Of a stretch of DNA of 64,000 nucleotides, positions 1 through 12,332 are shown piece by piece. How positions within the stretch are numbered: the stretch's first letter is position 1; every line of letters begins with the position of its first letter. Location of the stretch: contig NW_019091355.1 of assembly GCF_001949145.1 (NCBI RefSeq), positions 4,103,374 through 4,167,373 on the forward strand, given 5' to 3'. Position numbers and translations under genes: made by a program. The DNA comes from Acanthaster planci. Lineage: Eukaryota > Echinodermata > Asteroidea > Valvatida > Acanthasteridae. The notes under the pieces were generated by a model, which ran no database searches, had not been told where the DNA came from, and saw only the letters and a list, made by a program, of their open reading frames with translations.

Positions 1-1056
1 GCTGCGAGGGTGAGCAGTGGTCAATGGCATTTTCAAAAACCTGTGCAAATGTATCTAACTTCTGAAGCTGAATTCCGTGGTGAGGTCCGCGTGTCCCAAG
101 AAATCGATTGGACAAGTTGTCGAACCGTGGAAGGAATTTATCTGGCTTAATATCACGGGCAAACGAGAGGCTGCTTACTTGAATACTGCTGGGAGCCTCT
201 TGAAAATGAAATACATGTCAACTTCACAATAACTAGCGTATCAATCAATATTGAATTGCGTATGTACGTCCAACTTTCCCTTAGGTCCAAGGCAGGCAGA
301 TTACTAAGCAGTGCCAAGACTTGCTTAACGGATTCACTCTATAAAGGGGGGGGGAAGCTCCTTACATTTCCTCTAATATCATCGCAGTGCATTTTTATCA
401 GGCGATGAGCTTCAATGAGTTTTCAGTGACAACTCAGAGTCATTTGACACCTACTTCGTTTAAATCAAACTCGTCTTTCTCGTGCGATGCCTCTTATTCA
501 GAGACAGGTCAGACCCAAATGCGTACTTTTTCCACTGACGGGCTTTTTTCCACTGATGCGCTGAGATCTAGTGAGGGGGGGGGACAGAATACCCCTCCTC
601 CCATCTCTAAGATGGTCCAGAAAACCTTGGCTCTTTGGAGGTTAAATGGCAATAAGATTGGCTTGCTCGTAATAACTGAGGGTAGCGAGTTTATTCAAGA
701 ATCCGCTTCAGCCTGTGCTTAAAAGGCAAAGATCTAATGAACTTCCATTTGGGCTTTGCACGACCACCGCTGAGGCCGTTGTACATCTTGTCCATGTCGT
801 CCAAATAAGGGCGCTTTGCAGAACCTGCAACCCCACGCACAGGTTCAATGTCCGATCTACAGTGTACAAAACAGACTACAACATTCGCTCAGTGCCCGTC
901 ATAAATGTTAGCACCGCAGAAATGCAGCAAGCGTAGACGCAAGACGGGAAACGATACGTGAACTGGACCTTTTCATCACTGGACAGGAGGGCAAAAGTGT
1001 AACACAAGTGGCTTGGAAACAAATTTTGACGTGTGTGGGCGTCTTTTTTTTTTTAC
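1..1056 (-). other. Start of PRKG1 intron 6
   Basis: Non-coding for PRKG1 as far as I can see. It holds two short G runs (near 344 and 577), a CTCF-core-like site CCAAATAAGGGCGCTT at 801-816, and an unexplained 65-codon open stretch on the minus strand (888-694), described in the findings. No transposon ends were recognised. Confidence 0.7.
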
Positions 1057-1134
1057 CTTTCCCTTCTGGATGATGTACATTGTATCTCCAACAGCACCCT
1101 GCCTGACAATGTAGTCCCCATCATCGTAATAGGT
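1057..1134 (-). CDS. PRKG1: PRKG1 exon 6: first strands of cyclic-nucleotide-binding domain B
   Basis: Encodes residues 246-271 (78 bases, phase 0 at both ends). The peptide TYYDDGDYIVRQGAVGDTMY followed by IIQKGK matches vertebrate [20 protein letters not shown] and IISKGK. The acceptor is TTACTTCAACAG; the donor is GTAAAA from 1056, followed by a long A run. The phosphate-binding cassette of site B (FGEKAL type) would be in the next exon. I searched 1-1056 on the minus strand for it and did not find it, so the gene continues outside the window. Confidence 0.95.
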
Positions 1135-2664
1135 CTGTTGAAGTAAAAACATACCAAAGTTTACCCGATATCTCAATTCTGTGTTTACAGTACTAATAGC
1201 CTTTATGGGATGCAGTACATGGGTAACGACCTTTCCAAAGTGGAATCAATATTTGTTAAAAAATGGACCAAGAACATAAAGATGTTGGTCGATTATTTTC
1301 AATAATAAAAATCTTTTTATAAATTTACTTAAAACAGCCATTGCACTGCTTTTAAAATATTATCGAAAAACAACCCTTCAAATTTAAAGCTCCACGGAAA
1401 TACTCAACTCTTTCAAAAAGGCTATGCCTGTCTGTATTCAGCACTTTTCCCTTTTGTCAACCTCACTGTCCAATCAACATAAGATATCAAGTCTGTGCTC
1501 TACACACTCAGACATTTTGGAAAGCACTCGATAAATTATTTACTTTCAATATCTCATTTCAATTGAAGAAGGTAAGAGAGAACCGTGATGGCTGGATATC
1601 CAAAACAGCTGGGCATGGCTCTGTTCATACAAACAAACGTTGAGTTGAGAAAATATTGCTTGCGAAAAGATAGGGCAGCCATTGTGTCCAATAATAAGCC
1701 ATTTTCAGCTTTCAAACAGGCTGATAGCAGCCGAGCAGAAATGCTGAAACGGCAGTCAATCCACCCACGCACACAACAAGAGCCTGGTCAGATACGATTC
1801 CGCATTTTCATACAAAGAAAGAAATTTAGCCCATTTATTTCATGTGGAACAACGCCTGCATGACATTGCTGAAAACGGTTCGGCCAATGAGCTGCCTCTA
1901 CATGTAGCAGTATCCATGACAACCACCACGCAGAGAATGAACAGAACAGAACACGGCAGTTTACGGCTCCAGGCAAAGAGAGGCCGCTATTGTGTGCTGC
2001 TTCCATGGAAATGTTGCCTTTTTCTTTATTTTTTTTTTTGGTCGCCGATCAATTATGGGGATAGAGATGGCCTGATGTCTGAGACGCAAACTTAATGGCG
2101 CGCTTGGCATTACAGGGAGATAATGGGTGTTTAGGCGACAAGTGCCTAGGCTCATCGTCAAAAAAGGACTGGATGAGATTACACAGGCATGCACAGATTT
2201 CCACAGGCAAACTGCGGGATATTTCAACTCAAGTACATGTATTTCTGAAGAAAAGCCCAAGAAATACAGCTCAGATACTCGTGTTAAACTGTGCCAAAAA
2301 AATCAAACTTGCATGTTCGTGCACAGTGCATCTTGTTTTCTTTGAGTCAGTTAATGATTAATGAACAGTGGTTACCCCTTCGAGATTTTCATCATGGGCC
2401 TTGGTGGGTTTACATCTCCAAACACATGGAAACGCCCTAGCGACACTTCCCGCATTTCTGCCAAAATGGTAGGGCGTAACCCTCAGATTCAAGGCGATAT
2501 TTATGCGAATTCATTTCCGACAACTAGCGGCAGTAAATATAAACTGGGAGAGGGTCTGCATGCATCTCCTTGAATTCCTTTTCTGAAACTGTGACCTATC
2601 AATTCCCATGCTCACTGCCTGAAGATTCCTATGGCAGGCTGTCACATGTGTTTACGTTTCATAC
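1135..2664 (-). other. PRKG1 intron 5
   Basis: A 1.5 kb intron bounded by GTATGA (2664 downward) and TTCAACAG (ending 1135). AT-rich around 1240-1380. I see no gene, tRNA or paired terminal repeats in it; open frames on either strand are short and without homology. Confidence 0.8.
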
Positions 2665-2728
2665 CTCTTCTACAACATCTGCTATTTTGTTGAGTGTCTC
2701 CTCTGGAAAATGCTGGAATATTGCGACT
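2665..2728 (-). CDS. PRKG1: PRKG1 exon 5: short linker exon entering CNB-B
   Basis: A 64-base exon found by searching for the peptide expected between exons 4 and 6. It gives residues 224-245: one base finishes Lys224, then VAIFQHFPEETLNKIADVVE and E245, equivalent to vertebrate [20 protein letters not shown]. The acceptor is a classic T-rich tract (TTTTATTTTTAG), the donor is GTATGA from 2664, and the exon ends in phase 0. It forms the N-terminal helix of the second cGMP site. Similarity is moderate, but position, length, both splice sites and both phases agree. Confidence 0.93.
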
Positions 2729-3193
2729 CTAAAAATAAAACAGAGAGGTTTTTTTTGGTCACAATGATTGCATAAAAGATTCAGTCATACTCTTGGGAAC
2801 AGAAACTCTAAGCATTGTTCTAAATAGGAAACGACTGGGCAGTAACTAACTTCCCGGAGGTCCATAAATTTTCTCTAAGTAACATTCGACAAGAGATCTT
2901 ATCAAAACAAGAAGCCACTTGAAAGATGTCTGGTCCCCAACCTTCTTTAAAAAAACAACAACCGATTACACAGACCCAAAGAAATACATGTAGGGAATGA
3001 AGGAAGAAATGGTCAGCAAATTTGTTTTCTGACACAATTTAAAAGTAAGTGAGACTCAGGGAGGGATTGTGGGTTTGAAAAAAGCATGGTAACTGTAGTC
3101 GTCAACAATGTAAGGTACTCCCATATGGATGAAAAGGAAGCAAAGTCTGGTCACATGACTTGCAGAGGGAACGCCCAAATGCGGTTCACTTAC
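2729..3193 (-). other. PRKG1 intron 4
   Basis: The shortest intron seen (465 bases), between GTAAGTG at 3193 and TTTTTAG ending 2729. Nothing else recognisable. Confidence 0.85.
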
Positions 3194-3299
3194 TTGTGTA
3201 GCAGTTCTACGATATCTGCTTGCCTGACCAGACTGGTCTTCATCATGATTGCCTGGAAGCATGGTCGGTCTATTGCCCATAGCTTGGTATTTGTCAGAG
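3194..3299 (-). CDS. PRKG1: PRKG1 exon 4: C-helix and linker between CNB-A and CNB-B
   Basis: Encodes residues 189-224. With exon 3 it reads TATVKALTNTKLWAIDR, then PCFQAIMMKTSLVRQADIV and ELLHK, matching vertebrate [20 protein letters not shown]. This is the last beta strand of CNB-A plus the B/C helices that couple nucleotide binding to release of the autoinhibitory segment. The acceptor is CTGCAG at 3305-3300, and two bases complete Ala189. The donor is a perfect GTAAGTG from 3193. Two bases of a Lys codon are left for exon 5. The stretch is also open on the opposite strand, but only the minus reading shows homology. Confidence 0.95.
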
Positions 3300-4409
3300 C
3301 TGCAGCATTGATACAGAGAGTAATTAATTCGCTTGCACTTGCAACTCACAGCAAGAAAATGTGACTGTACACAGTCATTAGAAGCCACTTTCACATGTAC
3401 ATAAATAAACACCTGTACATGGACAGCACTTAGAGGTGACTGATTTCTTTCATGTAATGAGTTCCTGACGTACTGCAAGACTCATGAATGCTTTACCAGG
3501 CACTTTTATCTACATTACATGGGGCTACTGATAGTAAGGTTCAGCTTAACTTGGTGAAAACTTTGCAAAAAAAAGAGGAATTTCATGGTTACTGAATTTT
3601 TTGTTCATATTTTCAACGCTCTCGTGAGTTCATGTTGTATTTCCTTGTGGAGCAGATCTGAATATTTAAAAGACAAAACGATTATAACGTGTTTCGGTCA
3701 ATCAGACTGACTTTTACAGGTCTTTTTTTGGCTGAGAAAGCTTCACTGAGTTGTTGGTGCCTCTATCAGTGAATGATTCCATTTCTGCAGATGAACACCA
3801 TTATGAAGCGGAAAACTGATGGCTGATAAATTGAAATACACCTGTCAGACACAGCCGTGGTAATGGACATGTCAGCCATAACGTGGTCACTAATCGCGCG
3901 GAGGATATTTTACATCATGCTGCTTAAAAACCTGCACTTTGACGAGGCTGCATCAAAGGGAGGGGGAAGAAAATAGAATGGTGTAACAGCTTGAGCTCAT
4001 ATTAAACTGGATTATAATTTGCCTTGGCGATAAAAAAGAAGAAAAAAGGGGCTCCTGAGATGAACTGGGAGGGGAGTTCAATATTAGAATTGCAGTGATT
4101 GAAATTCTCGGCATTCCCAGCCTGGCTGGTGATGGCGTAGAAGGCATGGGATTCTCCCAGCAGATCATCACTCAGCAGCAGACGACAAACCACACAAAAA
4201 GGGGGGGGGGGGAAGATTCCCACTCTTTGGCTCTTGGCTGAAACCGGGTCTTGCACCAGAGGTCAACATCGCCTGCAGTTGGCTAATGGGGCATTTTCTT
4301 TCTAATCTGGCCAGGAGCAGGGATAGCTCCAAATTGGCTTGCCTGCTTTGTAGATTGACCTCAAAATGTGTTTGGCAGAATTTGCTGGCATTTTGCCCTG
4401 TACAGACAC

Positions 4410-4876
4410 TAGGGCTGAGTCAAATTGAAGATTTGCTATTCGAATATTCAACTTTCAATTCAATCAAATATATGAATATTCAGTCATGCCGACCGGCAGA
4501 TTGAACAAACCACATATAAAATCAGTTGCAATAACACACACAATTGGACATTAAAATTACTATAATTAGCTTCTCACTTATAGAACTATCTCCAGCCACG
4601 ATTTACCAAGATTTGACAGTTGAACAATACTTCTTGACATGTTGAAAATTCCTATTCCTTTTAATTTTCAATGAATAATTTACTTTTTAAATCTTAATCT
4701 TTTGCCTTTCATTGAATCTGCTTGAAACGAGCGTCCAGAGTGCGATTTTTCACATTAAAACAAGAGAAAATTCTCCCTGCCTTTCCATGAATTTTACATT
4801 TGAATATTCAAATTTGGAAAATAATATTTGAATATTCAATATTTGATCAAATATTCAGATATGCGGCAAAGCCCTA
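4410..4876. mobile_element. hAT-like non-autonomous DNA transposon
   Basis: Ends are TAGGGCTGAGTC on the left and a reverse-complement counterpart GGCAAAGCCCTA on the right. Subterminal regions are rich in GAATATTC-type repeats in both orientations. The flanks are acagacac (4402-4409) and acagatgc (4877-4884), an 8-base near-match with two differences, as expected of an aged hAT target-site duplication. It has no transposase coding capacity at 467 bases. Confidence 0.7.
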
Positions 4877-5145
4877 ACAGATGCACGTGGAATTGTCTAA
4901 AATGTACCCTCTCTTGCATCTGGTTGACATTTTCCGGTGTTTTTCACACATGGCACTTCAAATTATCATTAATTATGAACTGACGTCCAAGCCAGAGTGA
5001 CCTGATCAATACATGTTAATCTTTGCTGGGATGATTTGTTCATACCTTCAACTAAACTATTTTGGCTATTAAAGGTTCCTGTATTTGTAAAGAGGAAAAT
5101 ACAAAATACCGGTAGTACTATGGTCTTGTCAATGATTAATTTTCT

Positions 5146-5265
5146 NNNNNNNNNNNNNNNNNNNNNNNNNNNNNNNNNNNNNNNNNNNNNNNNNNNNNNN
5201 NNNNNNNNNNNNNNNNNNNNNNNNNNNNNNNNNNNNNNNNNNNNNNNNNNNNNNNNNNNNNNNNN
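5146..5265. other. Assembly gap (120 N)
   Basis: A run of 120 N inside PRKG1 intron 3. The true length may differ from 120. No exon is missing here: exons 3 and 4 join in phase across it. Confidence 0.99.
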
Positions 5266-6689
5266 TTTTCTCTTTTCCAAAATCAAGATTGCTCCATCCT
5301 TGTTCAGCTGTTGTGGAAAACTGTAAACTGCCTTCTTCTAGAGTCTGTACAAGTTGTGCTGAACCAGAGCCCTTTTTTTCCCGCAGGTTTTTCTCTTCGG
5401 GTGTCAGAAATGCTGTACATCATGTACAGTACATGTACACGGATAACATAACCTAGCTGGGCAGTGACGCCACGTATGTCAAATGTAGGTCACACACAGT
5501 GGGGCAATGAAAGGGCACAAGATTGAATGCAGCGCTTGGTGCACTGCGGCTGGTCCAGTTACAGGTCCCTCAAACAACATCCAAGAGCTAACTTAGGTCA
5601 ACAGTTTTAAATACTCAAAGTGTGATGCACACAATGAGTTGCGGTTAAGACACCTTCAAGTGGCCAGATATCTTACGCGGTAATTCTTGAGGGATCCTCT
5701 TGGATAGGTTACGCATTGGTCAGGTCTTCAAGTTTCACCACAACACATGAGCACTCAATTTAATCACAAACAGATGTCCGTAGACAATTCTTTCAGAAGT
5801 CTCCATCTTACACTCGTTATAAAATGCTTTGATACTCTGCCTCTGTCAACGGTCAGGTTACTAGGAATAATATCTCTTTTTTGTGAAAAGTCATTAGCTC
5901 TCGGCAAAGCATTTTATTGTAAACAATTCTGGCATTTCCAGTCTCGGGCAAATATTTCAACTTTGGCATCCAACATAAAAAAAAAAATCAGTTCATATTT
6001 CACAGCCAATGTCACATGCACGCCTTTCTTTTGAAGCACAATCATCTTTCACGCGCATATGTTAGTTTTCTTTGTGCTTTTGGTATGCTGTATCGCTGCT
6101 CCTAAATACACAGACTTTGGCTCTCCCCCCCCAGCCTGAATGCTAAAATTAGGACAGTAGTGCTTTCCAACCAATTCCCAGCATATGCCGTAATTTTAAA
6201 CAGATTTAATCTAGTATGTAATACACTTTTTATATTTATTCTCCCCCAAACAGTGCCTATTTTAATGAATACAGAAGATACACACTGACTAAACCACAGG
6301 CCTACTATTTGTGGTTCATGCAAGTTACTTCAGAAGACTGAAATGAGATTGATAAAAGGCCTAAAGCACTGCAACTTCTGTAATTTTTACAAGACAGTTT
6401 TGGGGAATGTTTCACTAATAATTTTGCCAAGTACGTACCGTACATGTGACAGGGAGAGAGAGAACAAAGAAAGTGCCCGGGGGGGGGGGAATGGGGCAAT
6501 GGAGCAGGGGAATTGGGGGTTATCCCCCCACACTTTTGGCAGGCTCCTTAATGGATGGTCTCACAAGTGGCCCCCCATTTTGAAAAATGTCCCGCGACTC
6601 CAGGTAACTAACAGACATGCCTGTGCTCTAGCAAGTTCTTCACTGCAAAGGTCTTACGTTCATGTAAAACCAACTGATAGTTATGTATG

Positions 6690-6928
6690 TGGGTCGTTCC
6701 ATGAGGTTGCGGCAAATTTGTGACGGTGTACATGGGTACCTTTTACCACATGTCATAACCTGTCGAGTAGGTCATTTACTTTATAAAAGTAACACACACC
6801 TCTGTATTCAGCCCTGAAAGATGTACAATTTGGAATCCACATGTAGGGAAATAGCTGTTTATTTTTATGGAACCCACGTAACAATGGACACCGTCACAAA
6901 CTGTGCCCCAACCTCATGGAATGACCCA
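6690..6928. mobile_element. Inverted-repeat element with TGGGTC ends (MITE-like)
   Basis: The left end TGGGTCGTTCCATGAGGTTG and the reverse complement of the right end TGGGTCATTCCATGAGGTTG differ at one of 20 bases. Similarity continues inward (GTGACGGTGT on both arms). Total length is 239 bases with no coding potential. The target duplication is not clear, so the superfamily is not assigned. Confidence 0.75.
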
Positions 6929-8119
6929 TGTCGCTCATATTGTGTGATGTGCATTTCCAACTTTCCTTGGACAAGATGGCTCTTGTGAGAATTCCACATA
7001 TAACAAACCTGTTATCCACCACTTATGTTAGGCCTTCCTTAAAAAAAATTGGGGGGGGGGCACAGTGGACTACTTGTATTTAGAATTTAACAAAATTAAT
7101 TAATCTCTGTTACTTCAGCATCAAGGTTTATGCCTACACTGTACTTGGCAGTTCTTGTAAACTAACTCAGAATTCCATCTGGTGGTACCATGACAATTGT
7201 TCACACAGCCCACAGCAAATCTGTGGAATGTGACAGCAAATAAACTTAATGACAGAGTGAATTTTTCAATAACTGTCAGGGGAAAGATGGAGTTTCTCCT
7301 TAAAAAAGCGTTGAGGCGGGCACTCATGATTCAATGGAGGATCTGGCAAAGATATTGGCAGCTGTTGATTTCCCAGGGGTACGTTTCTGCTTGATATCGT
7401 TGACTAATGACTGTCCACAGTCATCTATCGTGTCTGCTGTCAGAGGATGGCACTGTATCTTAATAATTTCATTTTGATGGAACTTAATTTGTAAGGCAGG
7501 GTTGGCAAAGTGGGACACAATTTCTTGGAGGCAAAGTAGGAACAAAACATACCACAGACAGCAAACTAAACTTATGCAAGAATCACAAAAATATGTACCT
7601 GTATGTTTGATATTGATATTTCCCCAAACTCTGATACTTCGAATTTGGTTATAAATTCTTCTATGTTCTTTGCATCACTGAAATACACCTTCTTGTACTG
7701 ACTGATTAATAAAAACATTGTACTGTAGTCGGACATTAACTGCGTATTATTTACAACAGGATTCCAGCCTCTGTTCTGAGTTTTTCCTATTCATTCATTC
7801 ACTTCTAAGAGGCTGGAGTTTAGCCCATGGTGTTAAAGTTGTTAAAGCTTCTACTTGGCCAAAACTAGAGCTTAACCCAATCTTGTCTTGTTAGTTTATC
7901 ATTAAAACTGAAACATGCAGCACGAGAGATCGGGTACAGTTTGTTATCATGGCACCAAGCAGAGAGCTTGTGGGGCACCAGGCTACAGTCCTACATGTAC
8001 CTGTGCATATCAATTACCATATGAGCCAGTTTGGTTTTCCAACAGTGCATGCCCAAAATGAAGCCTGTCCGCGGCCATTCGGACACACGTGTGAGGTCTA
8101 CCCTATAAGCGTGGCATTG

Positions 8120-8195
8120 CACGGAATGGAGCGTGTGCTTTGTTCCCGAATGACCTTGCTGTTTTGAAATACCGACCTAGCTCCTTGTGACCATG
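8120..8195 (-). repeat. SINE 3' tail fragment
   Basis: This stretch (GTGCTTTGTTCCCGAATGAC, then TTGCTGTTTTGAAATACCG) resembles the 3' part of the tRNA-derived SINE near 17210-17255 (GTGCTTTGTTCTGGAATGAC, then TTTGCCTTTCTGAAATACTG). No tRNA-like head is present, so it is a truncated copy or a shared LINE-type tail. Confidence 0.45.
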
Positions 8196-9505
8196 TTCCT
8201 AGGGTATTAAAACATATTCGAAAGGTATTGAATGTATGCATGGGTTAGACATGGCTGGAGCTGTACATGTTTTGCTTGTTGACAACATGCAAAGGTAACT
8301 TTCCCTTCTGTCACTTATTACGGGTGCGGGGGTTGCTTACGTTCTGGCAATGATGAATTCAGGCTTTTTTTGTTTCACAAGGCCAACTGTATGGGGAAGT
8401 TTTGAAAATTTCACTTAATTTTATGCAACACCTACACCCAACAGCAAACAAAACACAAACGAGCCATTAGAGAAAGTAATTCCACTGAATGCCTACTGTC
8501 AACCCCATTCCATTACCAGTTGAGCTCGGGGAGTGTAGTCTTCTATACAGAAAATAGGTATGACCAAAAACTTCTTTAAATATTGGGCAATTAATCTTGG
8601 TCAAGTTGGTAGTCTAACGAAAGGGTAAAAGAGTAGAACGTGTGGGGCTGTAACTTAGGCATCCAGTTCAATGGCATACTTCCCGAACCAATCAATGTTC
8701 AGTTGGTGCAGTAACAGTACACTTATACACTTTGGTGTGGGACATTTTGAATGGCAGTCTGTGATATTTATCACCTGCAAAAACAGCTGAAGATGCCCGG
8801 AATAAAAGGTGCTATAGCGGCTCGTCAAATGCAATTAAGCCATTAAGTGGAGGATAGCAGGGGTGGAGGGGAAAGATCACTAAGGAAGAGATATATGCGT
8901 TTACGACATGCAGGGAAAAGTACAAAGGACCAAAGTGGTACACCAACTGAGAAGCAAGTGACAATGTTAAAAGAATCAGGCGTCTCATTTCTTTTAATTG
9001 TGCACGAACTAGATGTTCCAGCAATGGGAGTGCTTCATGACAACACAATGTGTAGCTCATTACCGGCACTGCTGGTGTGCACATTGGTAGGAGCACTTGC
9101 GTGTGGGATTTCAATGTGGATGGTAGACTGCCATGATACCAAACGGGGGGGTTCACTGCTGCACAGACATCAATGGGACTCAAAGCTTCCCTTGAATGAG
9201 AATGACCAAACCTGGATTCTCTGCCATCTTGAATCCAAAAATTCTCCCCCGGAATCTATTGGACTGTGCACCATCTAATCATGTAGTTTGGTACGGTGTT
9301 GATGGCGCACCTATTTTATGACCAGAACCGTTTGTTCAAATGCTGAGAAAGTGTAAGTTGTGCAGGTTGAGACCAAGCTTCCCAGCAAAAACACCAAGCA
9401 GTTAGAATTACCAATTATAAATTGGTGTCAAGCACGGAAAAATGGTTGAATAAATGTTCTCTGTCCCTATATTGTACAATAAAATTCTCAATAATCTGTA
9501 GTTAC

Positions 9506-9619
9506 CTTTAACTGTTGCTGTCCTTGTACAATTGTAGAGGATAGCTAGCTCTCCGAATACCTTGCATTTGCCCATGGTAGTTAGGAACTTCCCATCTTTC
9601 GTCACCTCCACCTTGCCAT
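9506..9619 (-). CDS. PRKG1: PRKG1 exon 3: phosphate-binding cassette of cGMP site A
   Basis: Encodes residues 151-188 and the first base of 189. The join restores the [10 protein letters not shown] strand. The phosphate-binding cassette [17 protein letters not shown] is intact: F172-G173-E174 (E contacts the ribose) and R183-T184 (R binds the cyclic phosphate; the Thr after it is typical of cGMP-type sites). The glycine-rich turn before it reads MGKCKVFGE where vertebrates have MGPGKVFGE, so Cys169 replaces the second Gly. The acceptor is a pyrimidine-rich tract ending TTACAG; the donor GTAACT begins at 9505. This is the most diagnostic exon for cyclic-nucleotide binding in the window. Confidence 0.97.
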
Positions 9620-12332
9620 CTGTAAGACAAGCACAGGTACCAGACCAAATCACATGCTGCTTTTGAAATGACAAGATTTTCAATGTTTTTCTTTGAAAAA
9701 GAAAATCTACATTACAAGAACTGCTGCCACCTGCTTGTTGGCTACAGTGACCAAAAATATACGAATCAAAAAAGTTAAGGGCCTCACAATTCAGATCCTC
9801 GTCCCATTAATATTTTTCTTTGCCTTTGAGAAGGATTCTGCAAACAATCGAAATGCCACGCCCTCGACCTTCTCCAGTTTGAGAGGTATTTTTTGTACAG
9901 CTGAAAGAATTGAATGTATACATTTTATTAATATACTGTACATGCAAGCTACATGTACATGTACGTATGTAAATGAGCAGATACCAATGAAGTATTGAAG
10001 GCTCTCCCAATGCTCCTAAAGCGACCTGTCCCTCGGACTCCAATGAAGAATTTAGTTATTAAAAAGAGCAGTCTAGATTGAACCTGCTAGAATTTGCTGT
10101 TATTCTGAAGGCCCTGTTTGGCTCCTGTAATTGTACTCTACATACTCGTATGCAGACATATAACTCCGCAAAAATTCAACAAAGTCACAGTATGATGGCA
10201 CATGATTCCTTTGAAATACTCTCGATTTAAAGAACTGCATGTGCAGTGGCCCCAATGGGACAAAACAGTCCTGAATGTCTCAAATTTCCGAGTCGTGACA
10301 AAAAGCGTGATGTCCCTTCAGGGCCATCGTACTGAACGGCTTTTGGCTGGGATGGGGAAGCCCCTGAAATGGTAGGAGAAGCACACGGCCGGGAAATGCC
10401 AATCCAACTGCAGAGGGATCTCAACGATTCTCCCCTGGACTGCGGAGACAAAAAGGGGTTCTGACACACACGCACACACAAAAAAAATGTGTACACTGAC
10501 GCCACAATTCCAAATCAAATTCTTTTCCTTAATGTGAAAAGAGACGCAAACGCTGAGCTGGAAGTGCAAGACTACTGTGAGGTTACGTCTTCCCTGACGC
10601 CAGCATGTTTGCATTGAATTACCTCTGTAAAACTACTGACGCCAAGCTTCTTAAATCCTTGTCGCTCTCGCAGATACTGCGGATCAGAAATTAATGTGCA
10701 CTTATAAGATTTTGCAGATACAAAATTCTCTGCATGTGCCAAGAACCTCAGACTGCTGAACAGCATGCACATGTAATGTACAAACTCAGTCAAAAGCCAA
10801 CTACATATATGTGAGTGCATGCAATTGTTCTTGTACTACAGTAAGTAGTCTCGGACAGCGTGGACTTCGTTCATAATCATTGGCAAAACATGCAGATACG
10901 TTGTACATTTACTGGCCTTGTTCACTGCCCTGTACAATTTTATGCACAACAGCGTTTACATATACCAATGTCAGTAAATAAATAAATAAATTGGGACTTT
11001 CATTGAAAACTGAACACGAAAACAAACACAGTGTGTAAAGAGACAATCTGCCACGAGTCGAAGGGCACCCTCATTGGCACAGAAGAGACAGGCTGGGGAA
11101 AAGTTTTTCAACACGGCTTGTGCATGCGCATGCCGTACATGCGAAGACAGCACACGTACATTCAAATAGAAATGGTCACGTGTGCCGAGTGCCTCTCGTG
11201 TCAAATGTACATGAACCTCTGTGCTCACACAATGAGCTCCCAACAAAGGACAGTCAATGTTATTTAAAAATACGCCCTCTCTTGTTCCTGCTCGGTGCAG
11301 ATAGACTGGCCAACTAAAGAAATCATGTATAGTGAAAGCACAATGTGTGTCCAGTGAGTAACACCTTGACACCACAGCTGACTGCACATGCATACAACCT
11401 GTTGGTTACTTTCGTATCAACTTGCAGTGTTCAAATGAATTTTCATGTCAGGAAAATTGAACTGGACAGCTTCACTACCGTGTAACTACAGTTGAGTTTG
11501 CTGGATAAAAGTAATTAAAACAATAAACTCTGAAACAAGATTTCCCGGGCACACATTAGGAGAAATGTCTATTGCACATCACCTGTTTACTGACAGGAAA
11601 AATGTGTTATTGTGTACACTTTACAGGAGACTGACATCTCTATCTTAGCTGAATTTTGTCATATGCAAAAAAAAAAAACACGAAGAAAAATGTTGCAAGG
11701 AAGATGGATCAGAATGTTAGGCTTTCCTCCCTGTTAAAGTAATAAGTACATGTGAGAAAAACACAGCTTTCAAAGCTGCAAATGCCGTACATGTAATAAT
11801 AAACAGCAATATGTGAATACTTCTAAATGAGACAAACCAAAACAAATGGAATTTATGCCTTACACTCCTGATGGCACAGGATGCTCCGAGGTGTCCAGAT
11901 GGAAGGTCCACCCACACATGCACAGGTTGAAAGTACACTCCCAAGGTACACACTACATTGTGACTTATGTAGCAACAGCAATCAAAGTTACTGAAGCGGC
12001 AAGAAAGCACACAGGTGCCACATACATGTAGATTGAGAAAAAGCTTAAGAAGAACAAAAGGAGACTGTCAATCAATGGAAACAACTCCTGTCCTGTGTTG
12101 TTGTGGTGGCTGTGGCCCTTACCAGGCACCATTAGGCCTCTCTTTAATCCGGGGAGAGATGCCCCTTGACTGACACACCCTTCTTGTTCTTCTTCAATGG
12201 AAGCTTCTACAACTTGGTCTGACCCTGTGTGCAAAGTCCTTCCACGAGTTCCACTTGACTGCATGTAAGGTACATGTACCAAGAACTAACCATGATGTGT
12301 TTGCATTGGACTTCACTCTGCCCCTTAAGGCT

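Larger units (their letters stand above)
3300..9505 (-). other. PRKG1 intron 3
   Basis: 6.2 kb intron. It contains a hAT-like non-autonomous element (4410-4876), a 120-base assembly gap (5146-5265), a G/C-run-rich repeat-like stretch near 6475-6600, an inverted-repeat element (6690-6928), and a SINE tail fragment near 8120-8195. A segment at about 8850-9280 is open on both strands without recognisable homology. No nested gene was supported. Confidence 0.8.
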
